From assembly GCA_019635875.1 (NCBI GenBank), contig JAHBYP010000010.1, positions 103,779 through 167,778 of the forward strand: a stretch of 64,000 bases of DNA, given 5' to 3'. The translations under genes were made by a program, and so were the position numbers. A model generated the notes under the pieces. The model saw only the letters and a list, made by a program, of their open reading frames with translations, searched no databases and was not told where the DNA came from. Source of the stretch: Alphaproteobacteria bacterium (GTDB taxonomy: Bacteria; Pseudomonadota; Alphaproteobacteria; Reyranellales; Reyranellaceae). This document shows positions 50,273-58,521 of this stretch, one piece after another; positions within the stretch are counted from its first letter, which is position 1; each line of letters starts with the position of its first letter.

Positions 50273-51403
50273 CTATGCCGGCGACTTCGCCAGCCGGAAG
50301 ATCTCCTCGCCGACATTGTGCCAGGTGCGGGGCTGGTAGCGCGCGGCGATCAGCGCCGAGCAGTCGCGGCGGTACTCGGCATCGAGCGCGAGGCGCTTGA
50401 TCGCCGCCAGCCAGCCGGGCCCGTCGAGGTCGTCCAGATGCGTCGCCAGCCCCTGTCCCGCCTCGCGCAGCGAGGTGTTGTCGGCGGCGACGCAGGGCTT
50501 GCCGAACGACAGCGACTCGGTGATCGGCAGGCCCCAGCCCTCGTGGTGCGAGGGGAACACGGTGAAGGCGCAGTGGCGGTAGAGGTGGACCAGCTCAGCA
50601 TCCGACGGGCCGTCGACGAAGCGGATATGCCGGCCCCACATCTCGCGGTCGCGCGACATCAGGTCGAAGACGTCGCGGTCGTTCCAGCCGCGCTGCCCGG
50701 CCAGCACCAGCGGCGGCGTCCTGTCGCCCAGCTCGGCGACGAGACGGCGCCACAGCCAGTACATGCCAACGTGGTTCTTGCGTGGATTGAGCGTCGAGAC
50801 GTACAGGGCATAGCCGTCCTCGGGCAGCTCGAGTCCGCGCAGACGGCGGGTGGATTCGGCCTCGACCCTGTCCTTGAGGTCGGCGCACAGCGGCACGTGG
50901 TGCACCGGGATGTCGCGCTTGCCGGTCTCGCGGACATAAGCCGCCAGATCCTGCCCGACGAAGCGCGAGCTGACGCACAACCAGTCCGCGCAGGAAACCA
51001 TGGCGTCGATGAAGCGGCGGAAATCGGCGGCGCCGTTCTCGTTGCTGACGAGCTCGGGCCGGCGGATCGGCATGATGTCGTGGACATAGACGCCCAGCCG
51101 CAGCTTGCCCGCCCGCCGCTTGCGGATCAGGTCGTCGATGGGACGCTGCCGCCACAAGATCGCCGGCACGAATATCGTGTCGCCGGCATGCATGGCGGGC
51201 GGCGCCTTCGCGGCCGGCCGCCGGCCGCGCCCGCTGTCGAGGGCGGCGACGCGGAAGCGGCCGAGCAGGGTATCGTAGCGCAGGACATGGCCGCCGCGCG
51301 CCACCAGCTCGCGGGCGATCTCGTGCTCGACCCTGGGGATGCCGGTGATGGGCTCTTGCGGCCCGTTCTTGCGCATCGACACGGCGACGTAGAGCGAACT
51401 CAT
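50273..51403 (-). CDS. GT4-type glycosyltransferase
   Basis: The 376-residue GT-B enzyme opens with YVAVSMRKNGPQEPITGIPR and has the donor-site block FPSHHEGWGLPITESLSFGKP with both Glu residues, plus YALYVSTLNPRKNH. WcaI/WbaZ-type mannosyltransferases resemble this. It is read toward the exporter genes and lies downstream of the three paralogous DxD genes. Confidence 0.9.
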   Translation of the reverse strand: MSSLYVAVSMRKNGPQEPITGIPRVEHEIARELVARGGHVLRYDTLLGRFRVAALDSGRGRRPAAKAPPAMHAGDTIFVPAILWRQRPIDDLIRKRRAGKLRLGVYVHDIMPIRRPELVSNENGAADFRRFIDAMVSCADWLCVSSRFVGQDLAAYVRETGKRDIPVHHVPLCADLKDRVEAESTRRLRGLELPEDGYALYVSTLNPRKNHVGMYWLWRRLVAELGDRTPPLVLAGQRGWNDRDVFDLMSRDREMWGRHIRFVDGPSDAELVHLYRHCAFTVFPSHHEGWGLPITESLSFGKPCVAADNTSLREAGQGLATHLDDLDGPGWLAAIKRLALDAEYRRDCSALIAARYQPRTWHNVGEEIFRLAKSPA

Positions 51404-51437
51404 GCGGGCTACTTCTTAGAGAGGAGCTTCGGAGGGG

Positions 51438-52130
51438 TCAATCGAGGCGCGCCCGATCCCAGTGCGCGAACTGCGCGCGCTCGAGCTCATGCGGACGCGG
51501 CCGGCCATGGAAGACGCACAGCCGCGCCGGCGGTGCGATGACACCGCCCGCGGCGAGGTCGGCATAGTCGATCACGGCGCCGGGCAGCGCCTCGTCGATC
51601 GCGCGCCAGGCGAGCCCGCGGCGGGCGAGCGAGGCCTCGATGAAGCCGCGCGGACCGACGGCGCGGTGGCGGTAGCGCCAATATTCCGGCAGCCAGGCGT
51701 GGCGGCGATGGATGAACGAGCAATCGACCCGCCACGCCATCACCGCGGCGTCGAGGCCGCCCTGGCGATGGCGCACGGCGCCGAACTCGCCGTCGAGCGC
51801 CGCGCGGGCCAGCTCGTCGAGCTGCCCCAGCACCACGGTGTCGAGGTCGAGATACAGCACCGGCCCGTCGAACAGGCCGGGCCGGAACAGCTCGATCTTC
51901 GCCCAGGCGCCGGGCCAGAAATCGCGCATGCCCACGTGATCGCAGGACACGGGGCTGTCCGACAGGCAGACGAAGCGGTGCGGCAGGCTCAGATGCGCGG
52001 CGACCGCGTCGCGCAGGACGTGCACGTACTTGGCGAAGAACGGCCCTTCGCGCTTGCCCCAGTACAACCCGCCACGGCGCAGGACGCAGGCGACGGTGAG
52101 CGGGGCGGTGCCCAGGCTGGCGCGGGCCAT
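51438..52130 (-). CDS. DxD-type putative glycosyltransferase, paralogue 3 of 3
   Basis: The 230-residue protein shares with the next two genes the core pattern HRFVCLSD, AKIELFRPGLFDGPVLYLD, and DLDTVVLG with a DLD metal motif. This is typical of GT8-like transferases. A C-terminal FHGRPRPHE motif is also shared. It ends the tandem array and lacks the SSYGDQGF loop of the other two, having GPRGFIE there. Confidence 0.78.
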   Translation of the reverse strand: MARASLGTAPLTVACVLRRGGLYWGKREGPFFAKYVHVLRDAVAAHLSLPHRFVCLSDSPVSCDHVGMRDFWPGAWAKIELFRPGLFDGPVLYLDLDTVVLGQLDELARAALDGEFGAVRHRQGGLDAAVMAWRVDCSFIHRRHAWLPEYWRYRHRAVGPRGFIEASLARRGLAWRAIDEALPGAVIDYADLAAGGVIAPPARLCVFHGRPRPHELERAQFAHWDRARLD

Positions 52131-52132
52131 GC

Positions 52133-52783
52133 TCAGTACCAATGCTTCGACACCCAGCCCTCGACCTCGTGCGGCTTCGGGCGGGTCATCATCATGCAGA
52201 TCCGCGCGTCATCGACGGGCATGCCGTATTCGCCGATGTCGAAATGGTTGATCACCTGCCCGGGCAGCAGGCGGTTGACGTACTCGATGGTGACATCGCG
52301 TTCGCGCAGGCGGCGCTCGGTGAAGCCCTGGTCGCCGTAGCTGCTGCCGCCACGGCGATGGACGCGCTGGTAGTGCTCGGCGCGCGAGGCGAACTCGCGG
52401 TAGATGAACGAGCAGTCCATGGTGAAGGCCATGACGCTGCTGTTGAAGTGACCGTCCCACGGATCGGTGACTGCCGCGAAGCCGACCTCGCCGGTGAGCC
52501 GCGCGACATCGCTCAGATCGCCGCAGATCACCGTGTCGAGGTCGAGATAGAGCACGGGCCCTTCGAACAGGCCGGGCCGGAACACCTCGATCTTGCTGTA
52601 GAAGCTCGGCCAGCCATGGGCCAGCGGAATGCGCTCGCAGGCCACCTCGACGTCGGTGAGGCAGACGAAGCGATGCTCGATCGGCAGGTGGCGGCGCACC
52701 GCGTCGCGCAGCACGCGCACGTATTTCGGGAAGTAGTCGCCGCCCGACTTGAATACGCTGGCCACCGTCAGCATCGCGCCCAT
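52133..52783 (-). CDS. DxD-type putative glycosyltransferase, paralogue 2 of 3
   Basis: The 216-residue protein has FVCLTDVEVACERIPL, YSKIEVFRPGLFEGPVLYLD, DLDTVICGDL and SSYGDQGFTERR, a GT8-like core. The start has GAGGCGG upstream. It is the closest relative of the gene just upstream; the two share the SSYGDQGFTE loop and KPHE motif. The function is unproved; it should act on a glycan in the same pathway as the two GT4 enzymes. Confidence 0.8.
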   Translation of the reverse strand: MGAMLTVASVFKSGGDYFPKYVRVLRDAVRRHLPIEHRFVCLTDVEVACERIPLAHGWPSFYSKIEVFRPGLFEGPVLYLDLDTVICGDLSDVARLTGEVGFAAVTDPWDGHFNSSVMAFTMDCSFIYREFASRAEHYQRVHRRGGSSYGDQGFTERRLRERDVTIEYVNRLLPGQVINHFDIGEYGMPVDDARICMMMTRPKPHEVEGWVSKHWY

Positions 52784-52794
52784 CGCACGCCGCC

Positions 52795-53526
52795 TCAGTG
52801 CCAGTGCCGGGGAACCCAGCCGGCGGCGATCTCGTGCGGCTTGGGCCGGCCCATCATCAGGCAGACGCTGCCGGCCGGCTCGCCCGACTTCCCTCCGTCG
52901 TAGTTGTAGACCGAGATCACCCCCGGCAACGCGGTGTCGAGGTGGACGACGGGCACGCCGCGCTGATGCAGAACCGCCTCGGTGAAGCCCTGGTCGCCGT
53001 AGCTGCTGCCCAGCGCGATCAGGCCGTCGAGGCCGACCCGGCGCAGCGTGAACCAGACATGATGGTGCCATTTCTGAATCCATGCGCCGGTCTTGCTGAA
53101 CGCCTCGAACACCGGGGAGCAATCGACGGTGAAGGACACCACGGAGCTGTTGAAGTGGCCGCCCTTGGGATCGCTGGTGCAACCGAACGGCGACTGCATC
53201 GCCTTCAGCGCCAGCGCGTCGATGCTGCCGTGGATCACCGTGTCGAGGTCGAAGTACAGCACCGGGCCCTTGAACAGGCCCGGGCGGTACAGCTCGATCT
53301 TGCTGTAGAAGCCCGGCCAGTTGGCGATCAGCGGGATGCGCTCGCAGGGCGCGTCCTCGACGTCGGTGAGGCAGACGAAGCGATGCGGCAGGCTGAGATT
53401 GCGCTTCACCATGTTGCGCAGAACCTCGACGTAGCGTGTCGAGTAGAGCCGTCCACCGGAGCGATAGACGCAGGCGACGGTGAGCGGCTCGTCGCCCAGG
53501 CGGGGCAGATCGGTGTTGGATGACAT
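52795..53526 (-). CDS. DxD-type putative glycosyltransferase, paralogue 1 of 3
   Basis: The 243-residue protein has LPHRFVCLTDVEDAPCERIP, YSKIELYRPGLFKGPVLYFD, DLDTVIHGSI and SSYGDQGFTEAVL, the same core as the next two genes. The first gene of the array, it has an extra N-terminal segment of about 15 residues. The triplication and shared order suggest local duplication followed by divergence. Confidence 0.8.
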   Translation of the reverse strand: MSSNTDLPRLGDEPLTVACVYRSGGRLYSTRYVEVLRNMVKRNLSLPHRFVCLTDVEDAPCERIPLIANWPGFYSKIELYRPGLFKGPVLYFDLDTVIHGSIDALALKAMQSPFGCTSDPKGGHFNSSVVSFTVDCSPVFEAFSKTGAWIQKWHHHVWFTLRRVGLDGLIALGSSYGDQGFTEAVLHQRGVPVVHLDTALPGVISVYNYDGGKSGEPAGSVCLMMGRPKPHEIAAGWVPRHWH

Positions 53527-53702
53527 TGCCTGACGGGGTGGGGCACGGACGGACCGCGCGCTTGTAGCGGAAACAGGACGCTCCTGCCAACGGCCGGCCG
53601 CGACCAAGGGTCGCGAGGAAACGCAATATTACGCGATGTTACGGCCCCGGCCGCGCTGCGATCGGGCTTCATGTCGTGGGCGATATCTGTTAGGCGACCG
53701 CG

Positions 53703-54710
53703 ATGCGTATCGCCATCGCGACGGATTGCTGGTTCCCCCAACTCAACGGCATCGCCCGCACCCTGGACGCCACGGTGCGCCAGCTGCGTGCCATGGGCCA
53801 CGAGGTCCTGCTGCTGACGCCCGACGAGTTCGGCAGCATTCCGCTGCCGTGGTACCGCGAGGATCCCATCGTCTTCGCCTGGTATCCCAGGCTCGCGCGC
53901 CTGATGCGCGAGTTCAAGCCGGAGTTCGTCCATATCGCCACCCAGGGCCTGCTCGGGCTGTGCACGCGATTCTGGTGCTGGCGCCACGGCATGCGCTTCG
54001 CCACCGCCTTCCACACGCGCTTTCCCGAGTACGCCAGGATCCGCCACGGCATCCCCGAGGGCCTGCTCTACGGCTACATGCGGATGTTCCACGGCCGCAG
54101 CGCGCCGGTGCTGGTGCCCTCGCGGTCGCTCGCCGAGGAGCTGCAGCGGCACGGCTTCCGCAATCTGCGCATCTGGCAGCGCGGCGTCGACAGCGACACC
54201 TATCATCCGCAGCCCAAGACGTGGACGCAGTATCCCCGGCCGATCCACATGTATGTCGGCCGCGTCGCCGACGAGAAGAACATCGAGGCGTTCCTCAAGG
54301 TGCCGACGCAGGGCACCAAGGTGGTTGTCGGCGACGGACCTCAGCTGGCGACGCTCAGGCAGCGCTTCCCGGACGCGGTCTATCTCGGCAACAAGCAGGG
54401 CGCGGAGCTGGCCCGCTGCTACGCCGAGGCCGACGTCTTCGTCTTTCCCAGCCTGCTCGACACCTTCGGTCTCGTCGTGCTCGAGGCCCTGGCCTCGGGC
54501 GTGCCGGTGGCGGCGCTGCCCTCGCCGCATCTCGTGGAGATCTTCGGGCCGCACGAGGTCGTCGTGTTCGACGAGGATCTGGCGGCCGCCTGCCGCAAGG
54601 CGCTGACGATCTCGCCGCAGAAGTGCCGCGAGGTGGCGCTGAAATTCTCATGGCGCGCCTGCACCGAGCAGTTCCTGAACATCATCGAGGAAGCCAAGGC
54701 CGCGGCGTAG
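53703..54710 (+). CDS. GT4-type glycosyltransferase (GDP-mannose-type)
   Basis: The 335-residue GT-B enzyme has MRIAIATDCWFPQLNGIART, VPSRSLAEEL, IHMYVGRVADEKNIEAFL and the donor-site FPSLLDTFGLVVLEALASGVP with both Glu residues. Similar enzymes include MgtA-like mannosyl- or glucuronosyl-diacylglycerol transferases and SqdX. It is divergent from the paralogue array and probably glycosylates a lipid. Confidence 0.9.
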   Translation: MRIAIATDCWFPQLNGIARTLDATVRQLRAMGHEVLLLTPDEFGSIPLPWYREDPIVFAWYPRLARLMREFKPEFVHIATQGLLGLCTRFWCWRHGMRFATAFHTRFPEYARIRHGIPEGLLYGYMRMFHGRSAPVLVPSRSLAEELQRHGFRNLRIWQRGVDSDTYHPQPKTWTQYPRPIHMYVGRVADEKNIEAFLKVPTQGTKVVVGDGPQLATLRQRFPDAVYLGNKQGAELARCYAEADVFVFPSLLDTFGLVVLEALASGVPVAALPSPHLVEIFGPHEVVVFDEDLAAACRKALTISPQKCREVALKFSWRACTEQFLNIIEEAKAAA

Positions 54711-54727
54711 AGCGGCATGCCGTCCCA

Positions 54728-54812
54728 TCGAGCCGCCTGTCATCCCGAGCGAAGCGAGGGATCTATGGCCGGCCTGGATCCCTCGCTTCGCTCGGGATGA
54801 CAGGCGGCTCGA
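54728..54812. repeat. Palindromic repeat, family A (copy 4)
   Basis: About 85 bases; arms extend further than the others (TCGAGCCGCCTGTCATCCCG). They carry a GAGCGAAGCG/CGCTTCGCTC variant in which both arms changed together, evidence that pairing is kept. It sits between the convergent GT4 and MaoC genes. Confidence 0.87.
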
Positions 54813-54842
54813 AGTTCCAGCTCGATGCTTTGGCCGCCCGCG

Positions 54843-55250
54843 TCAGCCGGGCAGACGCAGCGTCGCTTCGCCCATCGCGGCGATCGCGCCCTGGGCGTCG
54901 CGGGCCAGCAGGCGCAGGATGACGCGGTGCCCGTCCGCCAGCGCGTCGACCTTGGCGACGCGGCCGTCGCCGCTCAGCAGCGAGCCCGCCGGCACAGGCC
55001 GCGTGAAGCGGCATTCGAGGCTCTCGAGGACGGCGTCGGCGCGCCACTCCAGCGCCAGGCGCGAGAGGCGGCCCATCACCAGCATGCCGTGGGCGACCGG
55101 ATCGGCAAGACCGATGGCGCGCGCCGCCGCGGCGTCGAGATGCACCGGATTGTCGTCGCCCGAGGCTCGGGCGTAGCGCGCGATGGCGGCGGCATCGAGC
55201 GGGCCCAGCGGCACCGCCGGCAGTTTTTCGCCAGGACGTGGCGCGCTCAT
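54843..55250 (-). CDS. MaoC-type hot-dog dehydratase
   Basis: The 135-residue protein has the hydratase-2 motif DDNPVHLDAAAA with catalytic Asp and His and VAHGMLVMGRLS. It should interconvert 3-hydroxyacyl and enoyl thioesters. It overlaps the next gene by ATGA. With the partner protein it probably forms a dehydratase for an acyl chain built by the nearby KAS and ACP. Confidence 0.88.
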   Translation of the reverse strand: MSAPRPGEKLPAVPLGPLDAAAIARYARASGDDNPVHLDAAAARAIGLADPVAHGMLVMGRLSRLALEWRADAVLESLECRFTRPVPAGSLLSGDGRVAKVDALADGHRVILRLLARDAQGAIAAMGEATLRLPG

Positions 55251-55648
55251 CTCAGCCGCTCCCATGCGAAACCCGGCGCGGCGATGGCGATCTCGCTCTC
55301 GGCCTGGCAGACCGGCGCGCCGGCGGGCTCGCTCACCTCGAGCCGCACCAGCGCGAAGGGCCGGGCGTCGCTGGCGGGTGCGGCGCTGACGGCGCAGCGC
55401 AGCGTCTCGCCCGGCACCAGCGGGCGGTGATAACGGAAGCGCTGGCCGACATGGATCGGCAGCGAGCCGTTGGCCGGCAGGAAGGACGCCAGCGCCGCGC
55501 GGATCTCAGGATGGAACAGGAAACGGATCGGGAAGGTCGCCGGCACGGCCGACGCCGGCAGGCCCAGCGCCTCGGCGAAGGCCCGCACCTCTTCCGGCTC
55601 GACGGTGAGCGTGACGGTGGCCAGCGGCCCGGCGACCGCCCCGCTCAT
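55247..55648 (-). CDS. MaoC-like N-terminal hot-dog protein (dehydratase partner)
   Basis: The 133-residue protein has IRFLFHPEIRAAL, HVGQRFRYHRPLVPGETL and a hot-dog fold pattern without the catalytic DxNPxH motif. Such proteins pair with an active MaoC partner (as in HadA/HadB pairs). It lies 6 bases downstream of the KAS gene. Confidence 0.8.
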   Translation of the reverse strand: MSGAVAGPLATVTLTVEPEEVRAFAEALGLPASAVPATFPIRFLFHPEIRAALASFLPANGSLPIHVGQRFRYHRPLVPGETLRCAVSAAPASDARPFALVRLEVSEPAGAPVCQAESEIAIAAPGFAWERLR

Positions 55649-55654
55649 TGGCGT

Positions 55655-56869
55655 TCAGCCCGCGCGCTTGACCGTCAGCACGGCGTTCAGCCCGCCGAAG
55701 GCGAAGGAGTTGGACATCGCCGCGCGGATCGGCATGGCGCGCGCCTCGTTGGGCACGTAGTCGAGGTCGCACTTGGGATCGCGCTCGAGCCAGTTCGCCG
55801 TCGGCGGCGCGACCTGGTGTTGCAGTGCCAGCACCGTCGCCACCATCTCCAGCGCGCCGGCGGCGCCCAGCGCATGGCCGTGCAGCGACTTGGTCGAGGA
55901 CACCGCGAGCCTGTCGGCGTGGGCGCCGAACACCAGGCGGATCGCCGCCGTCTCGACCGGGTCGTTGAGCAGCGTGCCGGTGCCGTGGGCGTTGACATAG
56001 TCGATGTCCTCGGGCGCCAGGCCGCCATCGGCCAGCGCGCCGCGCATCGCCAGGGCGGCACCGTTGGCGTCGGGCCGCAACAGGTCGCCGGCGTCGGACG
56101 AGGCACCGAAGCCCGCCATCTCGGCGTGGATCCGCGCACCGCGCGCCCGCGCTGCGTCCATGCGCTCGAGGATGACGATGCCGGCGCCGTCGCCCAGCGA
56201 CATCCCGTTGCGGCCGCGCGAGAAGGGGCGGCAGGCGTCGGGCGTCAGCACCTTCAGCGCTTCCCAGGCATTGACGTTGGCGAAGTTCAGATTGGCCTCG
56301 GAGCCGCCGGTGATGGCGCGGTCGACCACGCCGGTGCGCACCATGGTGAGCGCCAGGCCCATGGCATGGTTGGCCGACGAGCAGGCGCTGCACACGGCGA
56401 AGGCGGGGCCGTTGACGCCGAACTCCATCGACACGTGGCTCGGCGCCGCATTCGGCATCGCCTTGGGGATGGTGGCCGCATCGATGCGCCGCTTGCCCTG
56501 GGCGTAGCGCTGATAGAACGCCTCGTTCAGGGTGCTGATGCCGCCGATGCCGGTGCCGAGAATCACCGCCGTACGCGGGCCGGCCACCTCGGCGGGACTC
56601 AGGCCGGCGTCCTTCACCGCCTCGCGGGCGGCGATCAGGGCAAACTGGGCGAAGGGGTCGAGAAAGGGCAGCTTGGCCGCGCTGAAATGGGCGCTGGCGT
56701 CGAAATCCTTGATCTGGCCGCCGATCCTGACGTGGAGTTCCTCGGATCCCGGGAATTCGAGGGGCTTGATCCCGCTGCGGCCGGCGCTCAGCCCGGACCA
56801 GAACGCGGCTACGTCCGGACCCAGCGCCGAGATGCACCCGAGTCCGGTGACGGCGACTTGGCTGGTCAA
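55655..56869 (-). CDS. Beta-ketoacyl-ACP synthase II (FabF-type)
   Basis: The 404-residue condensing enzyme has catalytic Cys163 (SACSS), His295 (VNAHGTGT) and His332 (SLHGHALGAAG), the Cys-His-His triad. Length and layout are FabF-like. It overlaps the ACP gene by ATGA. It is probably not the housekeeping copy, since no fabD/fabG lie here; a specialised fatty acid or lipid precursor is more likely. Confidence 0.92.
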   Translation of the reverse strand: MTSQVAVTGLGCISALGPDVAAFWSGLSAGRSGIKPLEFPGSEELHVRIGGQIKDFDASAHFSAAKLPFLDPFAQFALIAAREAVKDAGLSPAEVAGPRTAVILGTGIGGISTLNEAFYQRYAQGKRRIDAATIPKAMPNAAPSHVSMEFGVNGPAFAVCSACSSANHAMGLALTMVRTGVVDRAITGGSEANLNFANVNAWEALKVLTPDACRPFSRGRNGMSLGDGAGIVILERMDAARARGARIHAEMAGFGASSDAGDLLRPDANGAALAMRGALADGGLAPEDIDYVNAHGTGTLLNDPVETAAIRLVFGAHADRLAVSSTKSLHGHALGAAGALEMVATVLALQHQVAPPTANWLERDPKCDLDYVPNEARAMPIRAAMSNSFAFGGLNAVLTVKRAG

Positions 56870-57168
56870 ATGGCTTGTCCCTGCTGCTTGGCGCCGGACT
56901 TCTGGGCGTCGGCTTCGACGAGGCCGCTGACCACGCCGATGACGTCGCCGACATTGGCGATCTTCTGGATCGATTCGTCCATCGGCACGTAGATGTCGAA
57001 CTTTTCCTCTATGCCGTTGAGAATCATGACCATGTCGATCGACTGCAGACCCAGGTCCTCGAGTGTCGCCGTGGCGGTGATCTTCGAGCGGTCGACCATG
57101 CCCTCGCGCGCGATCACATCGATGATCTGCTGCGCCAGGGGCGATTCCATGTCGACGGTAGTGCTCAT
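56866..57168 (-). CDS. Acyl carrier protein
   Basis: The 100-residue protein has the phosphopantetheine serine at Ser43 in DLGLQSIDMV, equivalent to the DSL motif, and is acidic. A C-terminal extension of about 15 residues is Lys/Gln-rich, unlike housekeeping AcpP. It carries the chain made by the adjacent KAS and dehydratases. Confidence 0.92.
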   Translation of the reverse strand: MSTTVDMESPLAQQIIDVIAREGMVDRSKITATATLEDLGLQSIDMVMILNGIEEKFDIYVPMDESIQKIANVGDVIGVVSGLVEADAQKSGAKQQGQAI

Positions 57169-57271
57169 TCCGAGTGCATCCTCACAATCGCTCCATAACT
57201 AGACCGCCAGCCGGGCCAAGTCTACCTGAGACATGGGGTGGAAAACGGCGGCGGCGGGGCGGCGTTCCCCG

Positions 57272-58417
57272 TCAGGTGGCCAGTGACCGCTCGAAGATGC
57301 GATAGGTCTTCGCTTTCACGCCGCCAATTCTCTCGATCATCCGGCGCATCGCCATATTCTCCTCCAGAATCCAGCCCAGCTCGACGGTCTCGATGCCGCG
57401 CCTCTTGCCGAGGCGATGGAGCTCCTCGATCGCCAGCATCGCCAGCCCGGCGCCGAGCGGACTGCCCTGATAGGCGCTGACCACGCCCATCAGAGGCACG
57501 CGGGAGGTGCGGAAGCGCCGGGTGAACAGGCTCCAGGCCAGGTGGAGCCAGTGCAACGGCAGCAGCCGCCCGTCATAGCCGGCGATCACCTCCAGGAGGT
57601 TGGGCACGGCGAAGATGAAGGCGGCCGCCTTGCCGTCCACCTCGATGATGACCGCGGAGTCCTTGCGCAGGACAGGTTGCATTTCCGAGGCCAGCGCGTC
57701 CATCTCCTCGACGGTGAACGGCACGAAGCCCCAGTTGCGCTGCCAGGCGTCGTTGAACACGCCGAGCACGGTGCGGACCTCCTGGCGCACCCTGGTCAGG
57801 CGCGGGCCGCGCACGGTGATCCGCCCCGCCAGCTCGCTGCGCTTGAGCATGCTGGTGCCGTAGCTGGTCGGCTCGCGGCCGATGTCGAAATCGTAGTCGT
57901 AGGTGTCGACCGCCTTGCCGTAGCCCGCCGCCGCGACGTGCCCGGCGAGATAGGGCGGGTTCCACGACACCAGGAACATCGGCCGATGCGCATGGCCTTC
58001 GATCAGCATGCCCATCTCGGCGTTGATCGAGGGATTGAACGGCCCGTTGATCCGCCGCATGCCGCGCGCGCGCAGCCAGTCCTCGGCGGCACCCAGCAGC
58101 GCCTTGACCACCGGGGCGTCGTCGATCGCGTCGAGGCAGCCGAAATGGCCGGTGGCGTCGTCGTAGCGCTCGATATGCAGGCGATCGATCTGTGCCGAGA
58201 CTCGGCCCACCGGCTTGCCGTCGCGCCACGCCAGGAAGCGCGCGCTGTCGGCGTGCCTGAAGAACGGGTTCTTCCTCGGATCGAAGGTCTTGCGGCGATC
58301 GAAGTCCAGCGGCGCCACCCATCCCGGCATGCCGCGATAGAGCCTGCGCGGCAGCTGGATGAAAGTGGTGAAATCGGCGGCGCCGGAAAGCGGCCGCACC
58401 TCGATCGGGCCCGACAT
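57272..58417 (-). CDS. Long GNAT-family acyltransferase (possible ceramide-synthase-type)
   Basis: The 381-residue protein begins VRPLSGAADFTTFIQLPRRL and has FDPRKNPFFRHA, GRVSAQIDRLHIERYDDATG, and INGPFNPSINAEMGMLIEG. A C-terminal GNAT-like half follows (ELGWILEENMAMRRMIERIG). This is a widespread two-part GNAT family; bacterial N-acyltransferases that act as ceramide synthases are of similar type as far as I recall, but I cannot prove that here. The neighbouring ACP and FabF genes fit a lipid N-acylation role. A simple N-acetyltransferase role is the alternative. Confidence 0.7.
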   Translation of the reverse strand: MSGPIEVRPLSGAADFTTFIQLPRRLYRGMPGWVAPLDFDRRKTFDPRKNPFFRHADSARFLAWRDGKPVGRVSAQIDRLHIERYDDATGHFGCLDAIDDAPVVKALLGAAEDWLRARGMRRINGPFNPSINAEMGMLIEGHAHRPMFLVSWNPPYLAGHVAAAGYGKAVDTYDYDFDIGREPTSYGTSMLKRSELAGRITVRGPRLTRVRQEVRTVLGVFNDAWQRNWGFVPFTVEEMDALASEMQPVLRKDSAVIIEVDGKAAAFIFAVPNLLEVIAGYDGRLLPLHWLHLAWSLFTRRFRTSRVPLMGVVSAYQGSPLGAGLAMLAIEELHRLGKRRGIETVELGWILEENMAMRRMIERIGGVKAKTYRIFERSLAT

Positions 58418-58521
58418 GCGCCGCCGAACTGGCCGGTCTGCCCTGCGATTGTCAAGCCGGTCAGGACGTTGACGCCCTCGCGGCCGCTCCCGAGACTGCC
58501 CGACAGGCGTGGAGGATCGAG

